Assembly: GCA_036924835.1 (NCBI GenBank)
Contig: JBAGRR010000001.1
Coordinates: forward strand, 3,363,001 to 3,427,000
Direction: 5' to 3'
Source of the DNA: Nitrobacteraceae bacterium AZCC 1564
GTDB lineage: Bacteria > Pseudomonadota > Alphaproteobacteria > Rhizobiales > Xanthobacteraceae
DNA length: 64,000 nucleotides
The translations under genes were made by a program, and so were the position numbers. Under the pieces are notes generated by a model. The model worked only from the letters and a program-made list of their open reading frames with translations. It was not told the origin of the DNA and searched no databases. Below are positions 10,002-18,501 of the stretch, piece after piece; the first letter of the stretch is position 1, and the number at the start of each line of letters is the position of its first letter.

Positions 10002-11162
10002 TTGTTTGATCGCCTGGCGGATGTGACATCTGTCGGCGTCAACATCGGTGAACGCCTCGTGGAGTCACCTCGGCGAAATAGATTCAGCGACGAGACAGTG
10101 CAGCTCGCGCTGCGCCTTGGGCTGCTCGCGTTCCTGATCTATTGGTCCTTCATACTAGTCCGTCCATTCATCCCAATCCTGGTATGGGCCCTCATACTTA
10201 CTGTCGCCCTCTACGCACCATATCTTTGGCTCGCGAAGCATCTGGGTGACAGGCCGCGAACAGCCGCGGCACTGCTGACGATAGCCTTCCTTGCAATTGT
10301 CATCGGCCCGGTGACGTGGCTCAGCCTTGGATTAATTGAAGCAGTCCGCGAGATGTCCCGACAAATTGAATTCGGTGCCCTCACGATCCCGCCCCCGCCG
10401 GCTCGCCTTCATGATCTCCCGCTTGTTGGCACCCAGATGCATAATTTCTGGAAGCAGGCTTCCGACAATCTGGCCGCAGCTTTTCAAGAGATCGCCCCGT
10501 ATCTCAAGCCTGTCGCGAGTGCCATCCTTGGATTTGCCGGCAGCGCTGGAACGGAAACTCTCAAATTTCTGGCGTCAATTCTGTTGGCAGGCTTCCTGCT
10601 TCCAATGGGATCAACTCTGATGCAAGGAGGAAAGACGATACTTGCTCGTGTGGTGCCACAGCGGAGCGATCAGCTTCTGTCGCTAGCGGGCGCCACAATC
10701 CGGACGGTGGCGCAGGGTGTCATTGGTATCGCAATTCTACAGTCAATCCTGGCTGGCATTGGGTTGAAGGTAGCCGGTGTGCCGGGGGCCAGCCTGATTG
10801 CATTTGCGGTCCTGGTGCTTGGCATTCTGCAAGTCGGTTCGGTGTTTGTCATTCTTCCAACCATCGTTTGGATCTGGACGGTTAAGGACTTCACCGTGGC
10901 CATATCAATCACCGTGTACTTGATATTGGTTGGCCTTGCGGACAACGCGCTCAAGCCGTTTCTCATGGGACGAGGTCTGACGACCCCGACGCTCGTCATT
11001 CTCATCGGAGTTTTCGGTGGGATGCTTGCCCACGGCATCATTGGTCTCTTTGTTGGGCCCATCATCTTGGCGGTGGCATGGGAATTGATGATGGCGTGGA
11101 TGCGAGATGATGCGCCGAACCGCAAGCTTACGACTGCGGAAGGAACTCAACCTTTGAACTGA
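10002..11162 (+). CDS. AI-2E/PerM family membrane transporter
   Basis: 386 residues from a TTG; a GTG at 10023 is the other choice and fits the FixK-box spacing better. The protein has the family layout: paired N-terminal helices (about 35-75), a third (88-110), a long cytosolic stretch, helices near 180-200, and a C-terminal bundle including GVIGIAILQSILAGIGL, PTIVWIW and the DNALKPFLMGRGLTTPTLVILIGVFGGMLAHGIIGLFVGPIIL block that defines the family. The transported compound is not predictable; members move ions or small signals. It heads a rightward run with DUF3141, pta and ackA. Confidence 0.85.
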   Translation: MFDRLADVTSVGVNIGERLVESPRRNRFSDETVQLALRLGLLAFLIYWSFILVRPFIPILVWALILTVALYAPYLWLAKHLGDRPRTAAALLTIAFLAIVIGPVTWLSLGLIEAVREMSRQIEFGALTIPPPPARLHDLPLVGTQMHNFWKQASDNLAAAFQEIAPYLKPVASAILGFAGSAGTETLKFLASILLAGFLLPMGSTLMQGGKTILARVVPQRSDQLLSLAGATIRTVAQGVIGIAILQSILAGIGLKVAGVPGASLIAFAVLVLGILQVGSVFVILPTIVWIWTVKDFTVAISITVYLILVGLADNALKPFLMGRGLTTPTLVILIGVFGGMLAHGIIGLFVGPIILAVAWELMMAWMRDDAPNRKLTTAEGTQPLN

Positions 11163-11182
11163 TCGAGCCCGCCGTGCGGAGC

Positions 11183-11196
11183 TTGACCTAAATCAA
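11183..11196. promoter_or_regulatory. FNR/FixK-type operator, one mismatch
   Basis: TTGACCTAAATCAA matches TTGAT-N4-ATCAA with one change. Its centre is about 64 bp upstream of the DUF3141 start codon, a normal distance for an activator site at -41.5 with a short leader. Confidence 0.6.
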
Positions 11197-11252
11197 GCCA
11201 TCCGGTCGTCCAAGCGCCAAGCTGATCCGGAGTACGGACGCGAGGATGACAG

Positions 11253-13466
11253 ATGATGTCCCACAGGCCGGAAGTCTCCAACGATAACAATCCGAGTTTT
11301 TTCGCATCCGCCATGGAATACCTTGTGGATTGCGGACAGCGTAGCGTCTTGTTCTTGGATGTCATGCGCAAACGTGGCGTGCAATATCGCGAGCACCTCG
11401 CGGAAACCGCGCCTCATGTTCTTAATTACTCTTTTGAACTTATTGCCGATGGAAGGAAGCTTCCACGGCCGGTGAATTATGCTCTTGTTCGCATAGCTCC
11501 CCCACATGACGTGGAATTGGACCCGAAGCGCCGCCCGTTTGTCGTTGTTGATCCTCGGGCCGGTCATGGTCCGGGCATTGGAGGATTCAAGGCCGACAGT
11601 GAAATCGGCGTCGCGATGCGAGCAGGCCATCCCTGCTATTTTATCGGCTTCTTGCCGGAGCCGGTGCCTGGCCAGACGATCGAAGATATTGCCCGAGCGG
11701 AAGGCGAATTTCTAAAGCAGGTGATCGCGCTACATCCGAACGCTGAAGGGAAACCTTGCGTCATCGGCAATTGCCAGGCCGGCTGGGCGGTCATGATGCT
11801 TGCGTCGCTTCAACCGGATCTGTTCGGACCGATCATCCTTGCCGGCTCGCCGCTTTCCTACTGGGCAGGCGTGCGCGGCCAAAACCCCATGCGATACTTA
11901 GGTGGGTTGTTGGGTGGAAGCTGGTTAACCGCGCTCTTCAGCGACATCGGTGGCGGAAAATTCGACGGCGCATGGTTGGTGCAGAACTTCGAGAGTATGA
12001 ATCCATCGAACACGCTATGGACCAAACAATATAATGTTTACTCCAAAGTCGACACCGAAGCGGACCGATATCTTGAATTCGAACGCTGGTGGGGTGGGCA
12101 TGTCAATCTCAATGCAGAGGAAATTCAATTTATCGTCGATGAGCTTTTCATCGGTAATAAGCTTGCTGCTGGTCGTGTCAAAACTTCCGGCGGTAAGGTT
12201 GTCGATCTGCGGAATATCCGGTCGCCAATCGTGGTATTCTGCTCCAAAGGCGACGATATCACTCCGCCTCAACAAGCGTTGGGATGGATCCTCGACCTTT
12301 ATGAGAACGTTGACGAGATAAGGTCGTACGGACAGACCATTGTCTACACGGTGCACGAAACGGTCGGTCACCTTGGCATCTTTGTGTCTGGAGGCGTGGC
12401 TCGAAAAGAACACAGTGAGTTTTCGAGCAACATCGACCTTATCGATGTGCTTCCTCCCGGACTCTATGAAGCGACATTCGAGGCGAAATCGGATCAAACG
12501 CCGAATGCTGACTTCGCATCCGGGCAATGGGTCATGCGCTGCGAACAGCGGACGCTCGATGACATTCGTGCCATGGGAGAAAACTCACTGGAAGACGAGC
12601 GCAGATTTGCGACGGCAGCGCGTGTGTCCGAGATAAACCTTGCAGCATATAGAAGCTTCGTTCAGCCTTGGGTGAGGGCGATGATGACGCCGCAATTGGC
12701 CCATTTCTTACGCAATCTGCATCCCTTGCGCCTGCAGTACGATCTGTTTGGTGACGACAATCCCGCAACGAGAGTCATCATGGAGGCTGCGGACAATATT
12801 CGGGACCATCGCAAGCCGGCGGCAAAGAATAACCCCTTCATCGCCCTGCAGGAAAGTTATTCGAAAAGCGTTGTCAGTACATTGGATGCTTGGCGTGATT
12901 TTCGGGATGCCGTCAGCGAGTCACTCTTCCTTGCCATCTATGGATCACCCGCATTTCAGGCGGCTGTTGGAATAGATCCTAATTCAGCACCCGTTTCTCA
13001 TCCAAAAATGACGGATGAGCATCGCAAAGCGCTTGATGACCGTATCAGGGAGCTGAAATCGAAAATCGAACATGGCGGTCTGCGCGAGTCCATTATCCGT
13101 GGATTGCTCTATGTCGGTATGGCGCGAGGCATGGTTGACGAGCGCAGCCTTGAAGCATTGCGCAGGGTCCGGTTGAGCGATCGCAGCTCAAGGCTCTCTT
13201 TGTCGCAATTCAAGACATTGGTGCGAGAGCAATTCTTTATGCTTCTGCTTGAGACGGACGCCAGCCTGAATGCCATTCGAAAGTTATTGCCAAAGAACGC
13301 CGAGGATCGACGTAAGGGATTCGCCATTATCCGAGACGTGCTGTCGGCAAGCGCCGAAATATCCGGTGAATCGGCCAGGCGCCTTCACAGGGTCGCGAAA
13401 TTGTTTGGTGTGAATGAGGACGGCGAGGCAGAAATGCCCGCCGGGAGGAAAGCCAAAGCATCGTAG
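11253..13466 (+). CDS. DUF3141 alpha/beta-hydrolase (PHA-synthase-like)
   Basis: 737 residues starting after GAGGATGACAG. The N-terminal 420 residues have an alpha/beta-hydrolase pattern: PFVVVDPRAGHGPGIGGF, the nucleophile elbow IGNCQAGWAV with Cys174, and ILAGSPLSYWAG; later FCSKGDDITPPQQALGW looks like the acid-containing loop and HETVGHLGIF like the catalytic His. A Cys in the elbow is the pattern of polyhydroxyalkanoate synthases. The C-terminal 300 residues are helical and characteristic of DUF3141. No activity is proven. With pta and ackA directly downstream and a FixK box in front, a role in acyl-CoA handling under low oxygen is inferred. Confidence 0.85.
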   Translation: MMSHRPEVSNDNNPSFFASAMEYLVDCGQRSVLFLDVMRKRGVQYREHLAETAPHVLNYSFELIADGRKLPRPVNYALVRIAPPHDVELDPKRRPFVVVDPRAGHGPGIGGFKADSEIGVAMRAGHPCYFIGFLPEPVPGQTIEDIARAEGEFLKQVIALHPNAEGKPCVIGNCQAGWAVMMLASLQPDLFGPIILAGSPLSYWAGVRGQNPMRYLGGLLGGSWLTALFSDIGGGKFDGAWLVQNFESMNPSNTLWTKQYNVYSKVDTEADRYLEFERWWGGHVNLNAEEIQFIVDELFIGNKLAAGRVKTSGGKVVDLRNIRSPIVVFCSKGDDITPPQQALGWILDLYENVDEIRSYGQTIVYTVHETVGHLGIFVSGGVARKEHSEFSSNIDLIDVLPPGLYEATFEAKSDQTPNADFASGQWVMRCEQRTLDDIRAMGENSLEDERRFATAARVSEINLAAYRSFVQPWVRAMMTPQLAHFLRNLHPLRLQYDLFGDDNPATRVIMEAADNIRDHRKPAAKNNPFIALQESYSKSVVSTLDAWRDFRDAVSESLFLAIYGSPAFQAAVGIDPNSAPVSHPKMTDEHRKALDDRIRELKSKIEHGGLRESIIRGLLYVGMARGMVDERSLEALRRVRLSDRSSRLSLSQFKTLVREQFFMLLLETDASLNAIRKLLPKNAEDRRKGFAIIRDVLSASAEISGESARRLHRVAKLFGVNEDGEAEMPAGRKAKAS

Positions 13467-13497
13467 CCTGATCATTTCATTTCACTGGAGGCGAGCA

Positions 13498-14457
13498 ATG
13501 AGCGTAGTGTCCGGCGAAAGCCGACCCCACACGAAGTACGATCGTTTGATTGCCGCGGCTAAGGCCATTCCGGCTGCGACAACCATTGTCGTACACCCTT
13601 GCGACGAAAGTTCGCTTCGAGGCGTCGCCGACGCCGCCAACGCTGGAATCATCACGCCGATCCTGGTGGGTCCGATCGCGAAAATCTCGAACATTGCGTC
13701 TGCGCACAGCATCGATATCAGCGGTTATGAGCTGGTCGATGCACCGCATAGCGAGGCTGCGGCTGCCAAAGCTGTTGAAATGATACACGCCGGGAAGGGC
13801 GAGATGCTGATGAAGGGGAGCCTTCATACGGATGAACTGATGCGTAGCGTGACCGCCAAGACAGGATTGCGCACGGAGCGGCGAATAAGTCACGTATTCG
13901 TCATGGATGTCCCTGCTTACACGGACACCGTGTTTATCACCGACGCCGCGATCAATATTGCCCCCGATCTCGATTGCAAACGCGATATTATTCAGAATGC
14001 GATTGATCTCTATAATCAAGCGGGATTCGGTGCTTCGCCGCGGGTTGCCATTCTCTCTGCCGTCGAAACTGTGACTTCAAAAATTCCGTCGACCATTGAA
14101 GCAGCCGCGCTCTGCAAAATGGCGGACCGTGGGCAGATCACGGGTGGGGTACTTGACGGACCGCTCGCCTTTGACAACGCGGTCGACAAGGAAGCCGCAA
14201 GGATCAAGGGAATAAAGTCAGAAGTCGCGGGGCGCGCCCAAATCCTGGTAGTGCCTGATCTGGAAGCCGGCAATATGCTGGCCAAGAATCTTGCCTACTT
14301 TGCGCATGCCGATGGAGCTGGAATCGTCCTTGGTGCGAGAGTCCCCATCGTGTTGACGTCGCGCGCGGATTCGCCGCGATCAAGAATGGCTTCGTGTGCA
14401 GTTGCGACCCTTTATGCCGATGCGCGCCGTCGCCGCGCAGCAACCGTAGCCGCGTGA
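13498..14457 (+). CDS. pta: Phosphate acetyl/butyryltransferase
   Basis: 319 residues from the ATG after CTGGAGGCGAGCA; an in-frame ATG at 13414 lies inside the upstream gene. The sequence matches the PTA_PTB family: ANAGIITPILVGP, GEMLMKGSLHTDELMRSV, TERRISHVFVMDVP, ITDAAINIAPDLDCKRDIIQNAIDL, KMADRGQITGGVLDGPLAFDNAV and VVPDLEAGNMLAKNLAYFA. These enzymes interconvert acyl-CoA and acyl-phosphate. The gene is followed five bases later by acetate kinase, making a complete acyl-CoA to acid plus ATP module. The short single-domain form leaves open whether acetyl or a longer acyl group is used. Confidence 0.92.
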   Translation: MSVVSGESRPHTKYDRLIAAAKAIPAATTIVVHPCDESSLRGVADAANAGIITPILVGPIAKISNIASAHSIDISGYELVDAPHSEAAAAKAVEMIHAGKGEMLMKGSLHTDELMRSVTAKTGLRTERRISHVFVMDVPAYTDTVFITDAAINIAPDLDCKRDIIQNAIDLYNQAGFGASPRVAILSAVETVTSKIPSTIEAAALCKMADRGQITGGVLDGPLAFDNAVDKEAARIKGIKSEVAGRAQILVVPDLEAGNMLAKNLAYFAHADGAGIVLGARVPIVLTSRADSPRSRMASCAVATLYADARRRRAATVAA

Positions 14458-14462
14458 TTCCC

Positions 14463-15674
14463 ATGGACACCATCTTGGTGGTCAACGCAGGTTCGTCGAG
14501 CGTGAAGTTTCAAATCTTCGCGATCAACTCTGATGGCAATGCGCGTCGGCAGATTAAGGGACAGGTCGATGGAATTGGAAGCCGTCCGCGTCTTCGCGCA
14601 ACCAATGCCAACGGTGAGGTCGTCGCGGAGCGGGCCTATCCCATCGAAAATGTTCAGGACGTGTCGGCGGCGCTGGCAATTGCAGGCGAATGGGTGCGCG
14701 ACGAGCTGGGCATTGCACCGGTCGCGGTCGGACACCGTGTGGTCCATGGCGGAGCAGCTTACGACAAACCAACCCTCATCGATCACGGAGTTGTCAGTCG
14801 GTTGGAAGAACTGACCTCGCTTGCGCCACTGCACCAGCCGTACAATCTGGCGCCGATCCGATCAGTGCTTGCCAATTTTCCCAACCTTCCTCAAGTCGCA
14901 TGCTTTGATACGGCATTTCATCGCAATCACGATAAGGTTGCGGACTATTTCGCGATTCCTCAGCGATTGTACGATGAGGGCGTGCGCCGCTACGGATTTC
15001 ACGGTCTCTCTTACGAATATATCTCCAGCGTTCTTCCCGAGCGTGCCCCCGAGATTGCGATGGGGCGTGTCGTAGTCGCTCACCTCGGCAGCGGCGCTTC
15101 CATGTGCGCTCTTTCATCTGGGCGCAGCGTTGAATGCACCCTTGGATTTACCGCCCTCGATGGGTTGCCGATGGGCACCCGGCCGGGGCAGCTGGATCCC
15201 GGCGTCGTTTTGTACCTTTTGACAAAAAAGGGAATGTCGCCGTCGGAAGTGCAGAATTTCCTTTATCGGGAATGCGGCTTGAAAGGGCTATCCGGCGTGA
15301 GCAACGATATGCGCGAGTTGCTCAACAGTAGCGATCCCGGCGCCAGGTTTGCGATCGATTACTTCGTATATCGTGCTGCGCTTAGCGTAGGCCTTCTGGC
15401 TGCTGCGCTGGAGGGGATTGATGCCCTCGTATTTACCGCCGGGATCGGCGAAAATTCATCCGCCGTCCGGATACGCATTGCCGAGAAATTGAGATGGCTC
15501 GGGATCGAGCTCGATCCGGCGGAGAACGCCAAGCATGCGCTCAGAATTTCGCGTCCAGGGGGGACGCCTGTTTATGTCATCCCAACGGATGAAGAATTGA
15601 TGATTGCCAAGCATACATTGTCGATGTTGCAGAACGACATTCGGCCCGTTATGGCGCAGACGAGGGCGTCCTAG
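14463..15674 (+). CDS. ackA: Acetate (or short-chain acid) kinase
   Basis: 403 residues from the ATG at 14463, which gives the canonical start TILVVNAGSSSVKFQIF. Further family motifs are VGHRVVHGG, LAPLHQPYNL, VACFDTAFHRN, RRYGFHGLSYEYI, GSGASMCALSSGRSVECTLGFTALDGLPMGTRPGQLDPG and FTAGIGENS. It makes ATP from acyl-phosphate produced by the neighbouring transferase. Convergent with the FixK-like gene, with a GATCTCT/AGAGATC hairpin between them. Confidence 0.95.
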   Translation: MDTILVVNAGSSSVKFQIFAINSDGNARRQIKGQVDGIGSRPRLRATNANGEVVAERAYPIENVQDVSAALAIAGEWVRDELGIAPVAVGHRVVHGGAAYDKPTLIDHGVVSRLEELTSLAPLHQPYNLAPIRSVLANFPNLPQVACFDTAFHRNHDKVADYFAIPQRLYDEGVRRYGFHGLSYEYISSVLPERAPEIAMGRVVVAHLGSGASMCALSSGRSVECTLGFTALDGLPMGTRPGQLDPGVVLYLLTKKGMSPSEVQNFLYRECGLKGLSGVSNDMRELLNSSDPGARFAIDYFVYRAALSVGLLAAALEGIDALVFTAGIGENSSAVRIRIAEKLRWLGIELDPAENAKHALRISRPGGTPVYVIPTDEELMIAKHTLSMLQNDIRPVMAQTRAS

Positions 15675-15713
15675 CGAGAGAGGTTCACCGACGAATAGTA
15701 GTGGTCTCTAAGA

Positions 15714-15733
15714 GATCTCTCAAGTTAGAGATC
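15714..15733. terminator. Hairpin between ackA and the FixK-like gene
   Basis: GATCTCT (15714-15720) and AGAGATC (15727-15733) form a 7 bp stem with a 6-base loop between convergent genes. No T run follows, so termination is only a possibility. Confidence 0.3.
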
Positions 15734-16387
15734 GAGCTCTGCGAGTTGCCCCCTGTCGAGCAGGACGATTTGTCGTTGATTTTGACCGATGAATTCTAGG
15801 ATCTTCTTGTCGTTAAGATAGGAAAGGGCGCGCGACACCGTTTCAAGGGTGAGCCCAAGGTAGTCTGCGATATCGCGGCGGCACATCGGAAGTGCCATGA
15901 CTCCCGCAGCCGTGAGGCGGCGGTCCATCTCTATAAGAAAAGTGGCTACGCGTTCCAGCGAGGTTTTTCGTCCGAGCAGCAGCATATGGTCTTCAGCGTG
16001 CTGGAGGTTCGTTGTCGTCATATTGAGAAGATTGCGCGCAACAATGAGATCTTCTGCTGCAACATGTTCGAGGCTGACCCGTTTGACCAGTCGAACCGTT
16101 GTGTCGATGATGGCTTCCGCTGTGAAGCGATGAACGTCGCCGTTTTCGAGGCCAAATATATCGCCGACGAGGTGAAAAGCACCGATCTGACGTCTTCCGT
16201 CTGAGAGTAGCTTGTAGCTCCGGACGGCCCCATCGATGACTTGATAGACATAATCTGCAGGTTCTGCTTCGCCGTAAATCTCAGTGCCTCTGTTATACTT
16301 AAATTCACTTAGAATAATCTTTGTTTCAGCATTACTAAAGCCGAGGATTGGGTGGCTCTGAGGGCGGATGCGCAGATCGGCAAACAT
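15725..16387 (-). CDS. Crp/Fnr-family regulator, FixK type
   Basis: 220 residues from the ATG at 16387, which has AGGGAG eight bases upstream; the longer frame to 16465 has none. It has a cNMP-like beta-roll (about 15-110), a dimer helix and a C-terminal winged HTH, RRDIADYLGLTLETVSRALSYL (170-191). The ETVSR recognition helix carries the Glu-Ser-Arg set that reads TTGAT half-sites. The N-terminal cysteines of oxygen-sensing Fnr are absent, as in FixK proteins; the only cysteine (Cys169) lies next to the HTH. Two matching boxes lie at 9961 and 11183, so it likely controls the adjacent acetate block, probably itself downstream of an oxygen sensor elsewhere. Confidence 0.88.
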   Translation of the reverse strand: MFADLRIRPQSHPILGFSNAETKIILSEFKYNRGTEIYGEAEPADYVYQVIDGAVRSYKLLSDGRRQIGAFHLVGDIFGLENGDVHRFTAEAIIDTTVRLVKRVSLEHVAAEDLIVARNLLNMTTTNLQHAEDHMLLLGRKTSLERVATFLIEMDRRLTAAGVMALPMCRRDIADYLGLTLETVSRALSYLNDKKILEFIGQNQRQIVLLDRGQLAELDL

Positions 16388-16487
16388 GGAATCAGCTCCC
16401 TGTTTGAACGCGTTACTCTCGTCTGCCGGGGCAGGGCGCAATTGCCCATTTTTCCCGAGAATCATCTACGATGGAGTCTTATCTTGG

Positions 16488-16544
16488 GGCTATTGGCCTA
16501 AGAGCTATTGTCCAAGGGGACAATATCCGGAAAGGGCAATAGCC
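16488..16544. repeat. Nested inverted repeat upstream of the FixK-like gene
   Basis: Outer arms GGCTATTGGCC (16488-16498) and GGGCAATAGCC (16534-16544) enclose inner arms in ATTGTCCAAGGGGACAAT (16507-16524), a perfect 7+7 dyad with a 4-base centre. The site is 100-160 bp upstream of the regulator start and is not a TTGAT box. It may be an operator or the scar of an element. Confidence 0.5.
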
Positions 16545-16641
16545 GAAAGGACAGCCTTGCTGGCTTATTCTGCTGCTGATCTCGGATCTCCGAAAATATT
16601 CTCAGCGCTCAGGACGCGTGCTAGCTTTCTTCGTATCGGCT

Positions 16642-16885
16642 CTAGTGTCCCGATACCCAAAGTCCGCCTCATCGTGCAGCGCGCTCGGTAGCGGACTTTG
16701 GATTCGAGAGGACACTAGTAATCTATGATTTGAGTGTCCCGATTCCGAAGTTTGCACAGGCTCGCGGTTTGCTCGGATGCGAACTTCGGAATCAAAGGGA
16801 TACCAACAGCTATGATTTGAGTGCCGCTTTTGGATTTGAAGTTTTTCATCGCGTCTGCGGCTTCACTCGGAAGAACTTCAAAATT
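16642..16885. repeat. Three degenerate CTAG hairpins
   Basis: Hairpin one (16642-16718) is framed by CTAG and has arms around AAAGTCCGC/GCGGACTTT. Hairpin two (about 16731-16805, arms CCGAAGTTTGC/GCGAACTTCGG) and hairpin three (from 16818, arms TTGAAGTT/AACTTCAA) have lost clean CTAG ends, and the last runs directly into the formate-transporter remnant. The linkers contain TCTATGATTT and GCTATGATTT, as in other copies. Confidence 0.8.
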
Positions 16886-17109
16886 GCTAATATTTATTTC
16901 ATTCCGATGGGATTGTTCATCAAAGCCGGTGCGCCTGAATCCTTTTGGAAGTCCGTCAACAGGATGCCGGCGGATTTCCTGACCTGACCTGGGCCAACTT
17001 CGTGAGCAATCTCGTTCCCGTCACGCTGGGAAACATCGTTGGCGGTTCGCTCATGGTCGCTGCGGCTTACTGGTTTGTCTATTTGCGTAACCGTCCAACC
17101 AGTCAGTGA
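16883..17109 (+). pseudogene. C-terminal remnant of a formate/nitrite transporter
   Basis: Only the last quarter of an FNT-family channel is left: NIYFIPMGLFIKAGAP...FWKSVNRMPADF, then a frameshift near 16975-16990, then DLTWANFVSNLVPVTLGNIVGG...YWFVYLR and a stop. The 5' part is missing and is replaced by the degenerate CTAG hairpins, which suggests the repeats took part in the loss. In intact form it would carry formate across the membrane, matching an anaerobic acetate/formate block. Confidence 0.8.
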
Positions 17110-17159
17110 TGGAAGCACCTGCGCTGATTGAGGGATGACAAAGCAACGGAGTGATCGTC

Positions 17160-18215
17160 ATGTCGCCAAACGCAGCAACCTGGGAGCCGAACAAAGACAT
17201 GCCCGTCGGCAAAGGCGCGACCGTGAAGCAGTTCTTTGCCAATGTCGGAAAAGATCGTTTTGAGATTAATGTTGCGCCTTGGGGAGAGGGGCAATTGACA
17301 GTGAACGGTCTGGAAATCGCACGGACCGCTGAAGCGAAAGATCGGCGTGAGGCATTCTCGAGTTTGAGGCAGGCAGCAGAACAATATTTGCGAGGCGAGC
17401 CGATCGGGCTGTCAGTAAATGGAAAGCGGCGGTTGATTCCGGCCGTGAAGGCCAAGCTCCTCGACGGCAAAAAGGGATTGATAATTGGCATCGCAAATGA
17501 ACAGTCGATAGCGTGGGGCTGTGCTGCCGCCTTTCGCGCTCTTGGCGCGGATCTCGCGGTTACCTACCTTAATGACAAAGCAAAGAAGCACGTCGATCCG
17601 TTGGCACGCGAGCTTGACGCAAAAATTGTGATGCCGCTCGACGTTCGCGTTCCAGGACAGATGGAGGCGGTGTTTGAACGCATCGCGAAGGATTGGGGAA
17701 AGCTCGATTTCGTCGTCCACTCGATCGCCTTTTCGCCCAAGGACGCTTTGCACGGCCGCGTCGTTGACGTGTCTTTGGACGGATTTCTGACCACTATGGA
17801 GGTGTCGTGCTGGACGTTCCTCCAGATGGCGCGGTTGGCGGAGCCCCTGATGAAGAAGGGAGGTACGCTCTTCACCATGACGTACTACGGAAGTCAGACG
17901 GTGGTGAAGAACTACAACATTATGGGCGTCGCAAAGGCGGCTTTGGAGAGCGCTGTACGATATGTGTCCGCGGAGCTCGGCCCGAAGGGAATTCGCGTAC
18001 ATGCGATATCCCCGGGACCGCTCGCGACTCGCGCTGCATCGGGCATCCCGGAGTTTGACAAGTTGCTCGAAAAGGCGAAGGCCAAAGCGCCCGCACGCAG
18101 CCTGGTAAAGATCGAGGACGTTGGAGCCGCCACCGCTTTCCTGGCGCACGATGCCGCGCGGCTTATCACGGGCGATACGATCTACATCGACGGTGGCTAC
18201 CATGTTGTCGACTAA
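17160..18215 (+). CDS. fabI: Enoyl-ACP reductase FabI with extra N-terminal domain
   Basis: 351 residues from the ATG preceded by CGGAG. Residues 100-351 are a complete FabI-type short-chain reductase: GKKGLIIGIANEQSIAWGCA for NADH, FVVHSIAFSP, and the catalytic YYGSQTVVKNYNIMGVAKAAL with the Tyr-x6-Lys layout, ending ITGDTIYIDGGYHVVD. Residues 1-99 are not part of FabI; they contain GATVKQFFANVGKDRFEINVAPWGEGQLTVNGLEIA and a helical stretch I do not recognise. The frame is continuous with no stop, so this is a fusion rather than misreading. The enzyme reduces enoyl-ACP in fatty acid synthesis; here it may be a second, hypoxia-specific copy. Confidence 0.85.
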   Translation: MSPNAATWEPNKDMPVGKGATVKQFFANVGKDRFEINVAPWGEGQLTVNGLEIARTAEAKDRREAFSSLRQAAEQYLRGEPIGLSVNGKRRLIPAVKAKLLDGKKGLIIGIANEQSIAWGCAAAFRALGADLAVTYLNDKAKKHVDPLARELDAKIVMPLDVRVPGQMEAVFERIAKDWGKLDFVVHSIAFSPKDALHGRVVDVSLDGFLTTMEVSCWTFLQMARLAEPLMKKGGTLFTMTYYGSQTVVKNYNIMGVAKAALESAVRYVSAELGPKGIRVHAISPGPLATRAASGIPEFDKLLEKAKAKAPARSLVKIEDVGAATAFLAHDAARLITGDTIYIDGGYHVVD

Positions 18216-18246
18216 GTCGGTGTGGTTTGAGGTCATAAGCGCCGCA

Positions 18247-18501
18247 ATGCTTCCTTCGCAGGGCAAACGGGCACGGAATCGCTTCGTTATCATGCTGCTC
18301 GCGGCCGCAGTTCTGCTGATGTCAAGCAATCCCAAAGCGACCGCCAAACCCTGTTCAACATGCGCCAGCATTCAATGCTCAGGTCAACACATCAATTGCA
18401 GCTCCGGTTACCGTCTGGTGGCATGCGAACTCAAAAAGAAGCGATGGAAAGCCGCTTGCGAAGCACGGAAATCGGTCTGCGATAGAACGTGCCGCGGATA
18501 G
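18247..18501 (+). CDS. Small exported cysteine-rich protein
   Basis: 84 residues from ATG 18247 (an in-frame ATG at 18202 would overlap fabI). A basic n-region KRARNR is followed by a hydrophobic stretch VIMLLAAAVLLM and a likely cleavage after ATA. The mature part is short and basic and holds eight cysteines (PCSTC, QC, NC, AC, AC, VC, TC), suggesting four disulfides in the periplasm. No family is recognised; confidence that it is a gene rests on the signal-peptide and cysteine pattern. Confidence 0.5.
   Translation: MLPSQGKRARNRFVIMLLAAAVLLMSSNPKATAKPCSTCASIQCSGQHINCSSGYRLVACELKKKRWKAACEARKSVCDRTCRG

Noticed and set aside
16730-16987. 85-codon frame as a real gene
   Set aside because: Its first half is hairpin DNA and its second half is the formate-transporter remnant; it is an accidental join.
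9042-18215. A genomic island integrated at tRNA-Phe
   Set aside because: No integrase and no repeat of the tRNA 3' end was found in the window; the idea stays possible but unsupported.
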